From Alphaproteobacteria bacterium (GTDB lineage: Bacteria; Pseudomonadota; Alphaproteobacteria; Sphingomonadales; Emcibacteraceae), in the NCBI GenBank assembly GCA_013152615.1, contig JAADGA010000268.1, positions 1-11,703 on the forward strand: a stretch of DNA of 11,703 bases, in the 5' to 3' direction. Of the stretch, positions 6,848-11,703 are shown piece by piece. Positions within the stretch are counted from its first letter, which is position 1. The number at the start of each line of letters is the position of its first letter. The notes beneath the pieces were generated by a model. It saw only the letters and a list, made by a program, of their open reading frames with translations. It ran no database searches and was not told the DNA's origin. Both the position numbers and the translations under genes were made by a program.

Positions 6848-8479
6848 TTAGCCGAATGTGAAATCACTGAACAGGGTTCGTAATGCGCGTTTCTGGGTTT
6901 TGCCGGTGGCGGTATGGGGCATTTCCTCAATGAAGACGACATCATCCGGGGTCCACCATTTGGCAATCTTCCCCTGCAGATAGTCGAGGATATCCTGTTT
7001 GGTCGGGGTTTCCCCGGCGTTGGGCACGATGATCAGCAGCGGCCGTTCCTGCCATTTGGGATGGGCAATACCGATAACGGCGGCTTCGGCCACCTGGGGA
7101 TGGCCAAGAGCGATATTTTCCAGATCAATCGAGGAAATCCATTCACCACCGGATTTGATAACATCCTTGGAGCGGTCAACAATGGTCATATAGCCGTCCG
7201 GGTCCAGTGTCGAGACATCGCCGGTGTCAAAATAGCCGTCATCATCAAGGATATTAAGCTCGGGTTGTTTGAAATAGCCCTTGGCGACCCACGGCCCGCG
7301 CACCATCAGGCGGCCAAAGGCAACCCCGTCATGCGGCAGGTCATGACCGTCGTCATCAACAATTTTCATCTCAATCCCGAAAGGCGGGCGGCCCTGTTTT
7401 ACCTTGATCGCCATTTTCTGCTGGTCGGACAGATGGGCATATTTTGCCAGTGGCCGGTTGACCGAGCCAAGCGGGCTGGTCTCGGTCATGCCCCAGGCGT
7501 GAATAACCGTGGCGTCGAAGGTTTTCTCCAGACTGTCGATCAGGCTCGGTGCGGCGGCCGAGCCACCGATGATAAAGTTTTTAATCGGCAGGCTGGTAAG
7601 ATCCTGATCCTTCAGCGTGGCCACATATTGTAACAATGCCAGCCAGATGGTCGGAACCCCCAGCGCAATGGTGCAGCCTTCGTCCCGCATCAGGTTATAG
7701 AAATTCTCGCCGGTCATTTCGGCACCGGGCAACACCAGCCGGGCGCCGCTCAGGGTGGCGGCATAGGGGGTTCCCCAGGCGTTGACATGAAACATCGGCA
7801 CAATCGGCAGCACCACTTCGGCACTGGACAGGCCAAGGCTGTCCCGGGTACAGGCGCTTAAACTGTGAAGGACCGTGCTGCGGTGGCTATAGAGCGCCCC
7901 CTTTGGATCGCCGGTTGTTCCCGAGGTATAACACAGGCCAGCCGCAGTATTTTCATCAAGCTCCGGCCAGTCAAACCGGGTGTCTTCGGCGGCGACCAGC
8001 TCTTCATAGCACAGGATATTGTCAAGGGATGTTGCCGGCATATGGGCGCGGTCGGTCATAATGACAATCTTTTCCACCGCCGGAATCTTATCAGCCAGCT
8101 TTTCAATCTGCGGCAGGAAAGTCAGGTCGAGAAACAGGATTCTGGCAGCGGAATTATTCAGGATATAGCTAATCTGTTCGGGGAAGAGCCGGGGATTAAC
8201 CGTATTTAATATTGCTCCCATGCCCGGCACCGCCAGATAGAGTTCCAGATGACGGTAGCTGTTCCAGGCGAGGGTGCTGATGCACTCGCCCTGATGAATG
8301 CCGAGTCTGGTTAGCGCATGGGCGAGCCGCGCCGCCCTTTGGGCAATTTCCCCATAATTTGTCCGGTGGATGCCGCCCTCCACCGCCCGGGTAACAATTT
8401 CATGGTCCGGGTGATAGGTCGCCGCATATTCCATGATAGTGGTGATCAGTAATGGCCGGTCCTGCATAAGCCCAAGCAT
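6848..8479 (-). CDS. AlkK/DmdB-like fatty-acid (acyl)-CoA ligase
   Basis: Cytoplasmic ATP-dependent acyl-CoA synthetase of the ANL superfamily: it adenylates a carboxylic acid, then transfers the acyl group to CoA. It is 543 residues, a standard length, starting [11 protein letters not shown] like alphaproteobacterial medium/long-chain acyl-CoA ligases and 3-methylthiopropionyl-CoA ligases (DmdB). Motifs are complete: P-loop [11 protein letters not shown] (184-194), [17 protein letters not shown] (329-336), YFDTGD ending at Asp421, the hinge region [15 protein letters not shown], and catalytic Lys527 in TGKTQK. ATG at 8479 is preferred; GGGAG lies 9 bases upstream, and a TTG at 8482 would add one residue. 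The 60-75 bases upstream hold a perfect 16-bp palindrome likely to be an operator. Chain-length preference and whether the substrate is a fatty acid or methylthiopropionate cannot be read from sequence. It converges with nnrS. Confidence 0.93.
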   Translation of the reverse strand: MLGLMQDRPLLITTIMEYAATYHPDHEIVTRAVEGGIHRTNYGEIAQRAARLAHALTRLGIHQGECISTLAWNSYRHLELYLAVPGMGAILNTVNPRLFPEQISYILNNSAARILFLDLTFLPQIEKLADKIPAVEKIVIMTDRAHMPATSLDNILCYEELVAAEDTRFDWPELDENTAAGLCYTSGTTGDPKGALYSHRSTVLHSLSACTRDSLGLSSAEVVLPIVPMFHVNAWGTPYAATLSGARLVLPGAEMTGENFYNLMRDEGCTIALGVPTIWLALLQYVATLKDQDLTSLPIKNFIIGGSAAAPSLIDSLEKTFDATVIHAWGMTETSPLGSVNRPLAKYAHLSDQQKMAIKVKQGRPPFGIEMKIVDDDGHDLPHDGVAFGRLMVRGPWVAKGYFKQPELNILDDDGYFDTGDVSTLDPDGYMTIVDRSKDVIKSGGEWISSIDLENIALGHPQVAEAAVIGIAHPKWQERPLLIIVPNAGETPTKQDILDYLQGKIAKWWTPDDVVFIEEMPHTATGKTQKRALRTLFSDFTFG

Positions 8480-8540
8480 CAATTTTGTCTCCCTGTTTTA
8501 ACCGGAGGCAGTGTGCCATAAGTGAACGAAAAAGGAAACA

Positions 8541-8556
8541 TAAAACGATCGTTTTA
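8541..8556. promoter_or_regulatory. 16-bp perfect palindrome upstream of the acyl-CoA ligase gene, likely operator
   Basis: TAAAACGATCGTTTTA reads the same on both strands, and lies 62-77 bases upstream of the ligase ATG and downstream of the histidine kinase stop. A perfect dyad with a CGATCG core and AT flanks is typical of TetR-family operators, a family that often controls fatty-acid genes. The regulator is not in the window, so the protein that binds is unknown. Confidence 0.5.
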
Positions 8557-8594
8557 ATTATCCCGGTTTTGATTATATCCCGGTTTTAATTATA
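8551..8594. repeat. Three short imperfect direct repeats spanning the histidine kinase stop
   Basis: GTTTTAATTAT at 8551, GTTTTGATTATAT at 8566 and GTTTTAATTATA at 8583, joined by TCCCG-type linkers, recur at 15 and 17 bases. The third copy overlaps the stop and last codons of the histidine kinase; the first overlaps the 16-bp palindrome. This looks like local duplication of the gene's 3' end. Function unknown. Confidence 0.55.
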
Positions 8595-10163
8595 CCTCTG
8601 TCTGCGGGCCAGTACCCGCGAGGCGGGGAAGGTCAGGGTAATCCGGGTGCCAACGTTAAGCTCGCTGGTGATTGCCATGGTGCCCTGATGCATTTCGGTG
8701 AAGGCTTTTGAAATGGCCAGACCAAGGCCGGTTCCCTGATGGCTGCGGGTTTTATAATCCTGATCCTGAAGATAGGGTTCGGTGATCAGGTTAATTTTCT
8801 CCGGTGAAATGCCGATGCCGTTATCGTCGATATAAATTTCCATACCGCCATTTTTGGTCACGGAGCAACCGATGGTGATTTGGCCCTTTTCGGGGGTGAA
8901 TTTAACCGCATTGCTGAGAAGATTAAGCACCAGTTGTTTGATGACCCGGCTATCGCCCATGAAATCATTCAGGCTGTCGGGTATTTTCTTGATCAGGGTG
9001 ATATTCTTGTCACCGGCGTCCTTTTCCAGATAGACGACAGCCTGATCAAGGGTCTGCTTCAGGTCCATCTCCTCCTCGCGGAGTTCATATTTCCCGGCCT
9101 CGATTTTGGACATGTCAAGAATTTCATTAATGAGACTCAGCAGATGCTTGCCACTTGACTGAATATAACTGATATATTCTTCCTGTTTTTCGGTCATGTT
9201 TTCCTTGGGGCTCATGATCAGAATTTCGGAAAAGCCAATGATGGAATTGAGCGGGGTTCTGAGTTCATGACTCATGGTCGCCAGATATTCGGATTTAATC
9301 CGGTGACCGGTTTCGGCATGCTTGCGCGCAGCTTCCAGTTCACGGATCAGATCAAAAATCCGCCGGTAAGAAAAATAGCCACCAAGCAATAACAGGGCAA
9401 ACATCGCCAGACTGGTATATAAAGAGAAGATCAGCGGATTGGCCTCTTTTTTGGGCAGCGACCATTTCAGCCAGGAAATAACATTATTCTTGCTATCTTT
9501 CAGGGCATAATTATCGGGGGAAGATTCCGCGGTAATGGCTATATTTTTCAACTGGAGTTTTTTTTCTACCTGATGAAGGATATCCGGGGTTAACACGGTC
9601 CAGAATAACAGAAAGTCCCGCCTGTCCATGGGGAAGTCCGGATAGGCCTTCGGGTCGGGATAGGTGATGGCCGAAAAACTGAACAGGGTGGGGGTGCCGT
9701 TAATTATTTTGAAAAAGGACAGCGGCATGGCTTCGCGGTCAGGATTGCTCAGGATTCTATGACGGATATAGGAGAAATCTTTCTCGAAGGTTTTTTGGGA
9801 AATACTATAGGCTTTATTGTTGTTTCTGGTCTGCTGTTCAATCAGGGTGCCATCATTTTTTATAAAGGCCAGACCCAGAATTTTTTTCTTGAGCAGATTG
9901 GCCCCGCCAATGCTGTAATGGAACCATTTGCGGTTATTTTTAAGGGTCAGATTAGTGAAGGTTTCGCCCCATTCGGTATAATCAAGCAGCATGGTTGCCT
10001 GAAAATTGCGGATATTGCTGATATTCGACTCCACCGAACTGAGCGAATGCTGGCGGGCAGATTTCTTGAGCGCACGGTCCGTCATCCCCAGACTGATGAT
10101 AATCGTGATCATGGCAACCAACACCGTTGCTGCAACCGGTATAAAGGCTCTTGAAAAGCTCAA
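8586..10163 (-). CDS. Membrane-bound sensor histidine kinase with CHASE4-like periplasmic domain
   Basis: Predicted to sense a periplasmic signal, autophosphorylate on histidine and pass the phosphate to an unknown response regulator. It has 525 residues. Membrane helix 1 is about 8-27 and helix 2 about 243-265. Between them lies a periplasmic domain of about 215 residues whose start (MLLDYTEWGETF, 58-69) resembles CHASE4 domains. A short coiled linker (about 268-290) leads to HisKA with SHELRTPLNS, phospho-acceptor His299. The ATPase domain has an N box NLLSNAVKF with Asn418, G1 box DDNGIGI (446-452) and G2 box GTGLGL (477-482). There is no receiver domain. The start is uncertain: no ATG or GTG fits, and TTG at 10163 is the best candidate, with a weak ribosome site. 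It follows murD2 by 59 bases on the same strand and could be co-transcribed, but no response regulator is adjacent. Confidence 0.88.
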   Translation of the reverse strand: MSFSRAFIPVAATVLVAMITIIISLGMTDRALKKSARQHSLSSVESNISNIRNFQATMLLDYTEWGETFTNLTLKNNRKWFHYSIGGANLLKKKILGLAFIKNDGTLIEQQTRNNNKAYSISQKTFEKDFSYIRHRILSNPDREAMPLSFFKIINGTPTLFSFSAITYPDPKAYPDFPMDRRDFLLFWTVLTPDILHQVEKKLQLKNIAITAESSPDNYALKDSKNNVISWLKWSLPKKEANPLIFSLYTSLAMFALLLLGGYFSYRRIFDLIRELEAARKHAETGHRIKSEYLATMSHELRTPLNSIIGFSEILIMSPKENMTEKQEEYISYIQSSGKHLLSLINEILDMSKIEAGKYELREEEMDLKQTLDQAVVYLEKDAGDKNITLIKKIPDSLNDFMGDSRVIKQLVLNLLSNAVKFTPEKGQITIGCSVTKNGGMEIYIDDNGIGISPEKINLITEPYLQDQDYKTRSHQGTGLGLAISKAFTEMHQGTMAITSELNVGTRITLTFPASRVLARRQRYN

Positions 10164-10222
10164 AAAATAATCCAGTCCGTATAATTTTACGCCAAGGCTA
10201 AAACCCTGATCGGAGCTTAAAC

Positions 10223-11554
10223 TTAAGAAGTTAATATTTTGCTTCTGCTAAATATCTTAAAGAATTCGCCGCGTTGTTCAAAATTTTTAAAACTGTCATA
10301 GCTCGGCGCTGCCGGGCTGAGCAGGATGAAACCGCCCTGCGGGGTAATTTCCTGTGCCCTGATTACCGATTGCCGCAGATCAAAGGCTGCTTCCATGGTC
10401 GACACCACTCCGATGCCTTTCAAGGCGGTATTGAGTTTTGCGCCACTTTCATAGGCGGTTATTACGGTTATTTCCGGGTGGTCCCGGATATATTCGGCAA
10501 GCTGTGAATAATCCTGATGGCGGTCCTGCCCCCCGGCCAGAAGAGTAATATTTTTACCGCTGAGGCTGCTCAGGGCCGCGAGCGTCGCTTCCGGGGTGGT
10601 GGCGATGCTGTCATTAATATAGGTCTGTCCGCCCTGACCCCCGAGATTTTCCAGACGATGGGGCAGTCCGCGAAAGCTCGCCGCCCATTTGAAGCATTCT
10701 TTCAAATCGAGATTTAATTCCCGGCATACCGTCAGGGCGGCACAGATATTACTCCGGTTATGGTCACCGGGCAGATGAATATCCCGGAGGCGACCCACAA
10801 TATTTTTGCCGGATACGATAAATTCAGACGTGCTGTGGATGGTGGCATTATCATTAAACCACAGAGTGCCTTTGGGGGCCGGGCGGAGCCATTCGGCGGT
10901 TTTCGGGTCATGCCGGTTCAGGATAACGGCTTTGGCCCCGACCCTGATCAGATGGCATTTATCGGTAAAATATTGCGCGTGGCTGCGATGCCAGTCGATA
11001 TGTTCGGGAAACAGGTTGAGCAGCACGGCAATATCCGGTGGATACTCCAGATCAGCGGTCTGGTAGCTGCTTAACTCAACCACATAATAGTCGGCATCAT
11101 TGTCAAGATCCAGCAACGGGGTGCCAATATTACCGCCGAGCAGCGTCCGTAGCCCGATGTGGTTTAATATATGGCTGAGCAGGGCCGCTGTTGTGCTCTT
11201 GCCGGCACTGCCGGTGATGGCAATAACTCTCGCCCGCCGCGGCTCGGCAAACCAGATATTGGTTGCCGATGTCAGGGTGACATTATGCTGGTTCAATTTT
11301 GCGACCAGCGGATGATAGAGGCTGATGCCGGGGGCCTTGATCACCACGTCAAGGTCAGCTATCCGTGATTCAAACTCATTTTCACTCATAAAGTCGATAT
11401 GAGGCTCATTCGGCAGCAGGGGCGGGCGAACCCGGTCAACCAGCATAATATCCTTGGTCGGGAAAAGTCGTCTCAGGGCGCGATAACTCGACATCCCTTC
11501 CTTGCCCAGCCCCCAGATGGCGAGGCGTTTATCCTCAAGCTCCGATAAAGTCAT
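10223..11554 (-). CDS. murD2: MurD2-type UDP-N-acetylmuramoyl-L-alanine--L-glutamate ligase
   Basis: Cytoplasmic Mur ligase that adds glutamate to UDP-MurNAc-L-Ala in peptidoglycan synthesis. It has 443 residues in three domains: N-terminal nucleotide-binding (about 1-100), ATP-binding central (about 108-300) with P-loop GSAGKSTT (115-122) and the likely carbamylated Lys199 after DWHRSHAQYFTD, and C-terminal (about 300-443). Several motifs differ from ordinary MurD and match the Xanthomonas MurD2 form as I remember it: WGLGKEG, NIWFAE, LPHRLENLGG, NDSIATTPEATLAAL (ordinary MurD has NDSKATN), LLAGGQDR and LLSPAAPSYDSF. MurD2 uses L-Glu, which MurL then epimerises to D-Glu. I chose ATG at 11554 (MTLSELEDKRLAIWG), which aligns with relatives; an ATG at 11626 would add 24 unsupported residues. 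The start overlaps the preceding gene by 20 bases. The ligase family is certain; L-Glu use is inferred. Confidence 0.9.
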   Translation of the reverse strand: MTLSELEDKRLAIWGLGKEGMSSYRALRRLFPTKDIMLVDRVRPPLLPNEPHIDFMSENEFESRIADLDVVIKAPGISLYHPLVAKLNQHNVTLTSATNIWFAEPRRARVIAITGSAGKSTTAALLSHILNHIGLRTLLGGNIGTPLLDLDNDADYYVVELSSYQTADLEYPPDIAVLLNLFPEHIDWHRSHAQYFTDKCHLIRVGAKAVILNRHDPKTAEWLRPAPKGTLWFNDNATIHSTSEFIVSGKNIVGRLRDIHLPGDHNRSNICAALTVCRELNLDLKECFKWAASFRGLPHRLENLGGQGGQTYINDSIATTPEATLAALSSLSGKNITLLAGGQDRHQDYSQLAEYIRDHPEITVITAYESGAKLNTALKGIGVVSTMEAAFDLRQSVIRAQEITPQGGFILLSPAAPSYDSFKNFEQRGEFFKIFSRSKILTS

Positions 11555-11703
11555 CCAGCATTCTTTCATAAGCGGCGGGCAGGGTATGGCCGGGATGTTG
11601 CTGTAGGGAGAAAGTGGTGAGATCATGCAGATTCAAGCCCCTTTCAGCAATCTCCGGCGCCAGCCGGGCAACAATCACACTGTCCTGCCATTCCGCGATC
11701 AGG
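11535..11703 (-). CDS. C-terminal end of the gene preceding murD2, probably MurL epimerase (partial)
   Basis: The last 55 codons of an ORF entering from the window edge, reading LIAEWQDSVIVARLAPEIAE at first and ending YERMLDDFIGA before TGA at 11535. It overlaps the murD2 start by 20 bases, a sign of a tightly coupled pair. I do not recognise the fragment on its own. In the characterised pathway MurD2 is encoded next to MurL, the UDP-MurNAc-L-Ala-L-Glu epimerase, so murL is the best guess from context. Reality as a coding region is well supported by the coupling and by the absence of stops to the edge. Confidence 0.6.
   Translation of the reverse strand, partial: LIAEWQDSVIVARLAPEIAERGLNLHDLTTFSLQQHPGHTLPAAYERMLDDFIGA

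Noticed and set aside
6837..6848. AGGTC-CT-GACCT inverted repeat between nnrS and the acyl-CoA ligase, as a two-way terminator
   Set aside because: The loop is only two bases, the stem 5 bp, and there is no T-run on either strand.
6914..7633. 239-codon plus-strand open frame opposite the acyl-CoA ligase
   Set aside because: No domain is visible and the ligase on the other strand has all family motifs here.
8490..8520. TGGCAC-like sequence on the minus strand before the acyl-CoA ligase, as a sigma-54 promoter
   Set aside because: The distance from GG to the following GC is too short for the -24/-12 consensus.
11555..11626. Upstream ATG at 11626 as the murD2 start
   Set aside because: The extra 24 residues have no counterpart in MurD2, and the DNA is already used by the preceding gene in another frame. 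ATG at 11554 aligns with the family start.

Overview
This window looks like chromosomal sequence from an alphaproteobacterium. The evidence is a MarR-type winged-helix protein of a form common in that class, a single-chain LplT-PlsC-Aas fusion, an AlkK/DmdB-like acyl-CoA ligase beginning with the class-typical MLGLMQ, and a MurD2-type ligase. Coding regions are moderately GC-rich and the spacers AT-rich. I cannot name a genus. I see no tRNA, rRNA, CRISPR array, insertion sequence or phage gene, and both ends of the window cut through genes.

Layout. (1) Bases 1-1609, minus strand: an apparent operon of a MarR-like regulator, a Tat-exported small subunit (gluconate 2-dehydrogenase subunit 3 family) and the first 151 codons of its GMC flavoprotein partner. 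(2) Bases 1610-1897: an AT-rich divergent spacer with inverted repeats and a possible 33-codon leader ORF. (3) Bases 1898-5362, plus strand: a 1154-residue Aas protein joining a lysophospholipid flippase, a PlsC acyltransferase and an acyl-ACP synthetase. (4) Bases 5363-5659: a spacer with a 27-bp hairpin repeat array and, just ahead of nnrS, a strong match to the NsrR nitric-oxide operator. (5) Bases 5660-6835, plus: NnrS membrane protein. (6) Bases 6848-8479, minus: fatty-acid/acyl-CoA ligase, convergent with nnrS and preceded by a 16-bp perfect palindrome. (7) Bases 8586-10163, minus: a membrane hybrid-less sensor histidine kinase with no response regulator beside it. (8) Bases 10223-11703, minus: murD2 and the 3' end of the gene before it, probably murL.

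How the genes fit together. The window is mostly envelope and membrane-lipid metabolism. Aas re-acylates lysophospholipids, while the acyl-CoA ligase activates fatty acids for CoA-dependent metabolism. MurD2 with MurL would make the D-Glu position of peptidoglycan by adding L-Glu and then epimerising it, instead of using MurI and ordinary MurD. NnrS belongs to nitric-oxide stress defence and appears to be under NsrR. The GMC/Tat small-subunit pair would form a periplasmic sugar, alcohol or polyol dehydrogenase. The most useful observations are the MurD2-type pathway, the NsrR box, a 5-codon overlapping minicistron ahead of the Tat subunit, and the palindrome ahead of the acyl-CoA ligase. I found no clearly new multi-gene system.
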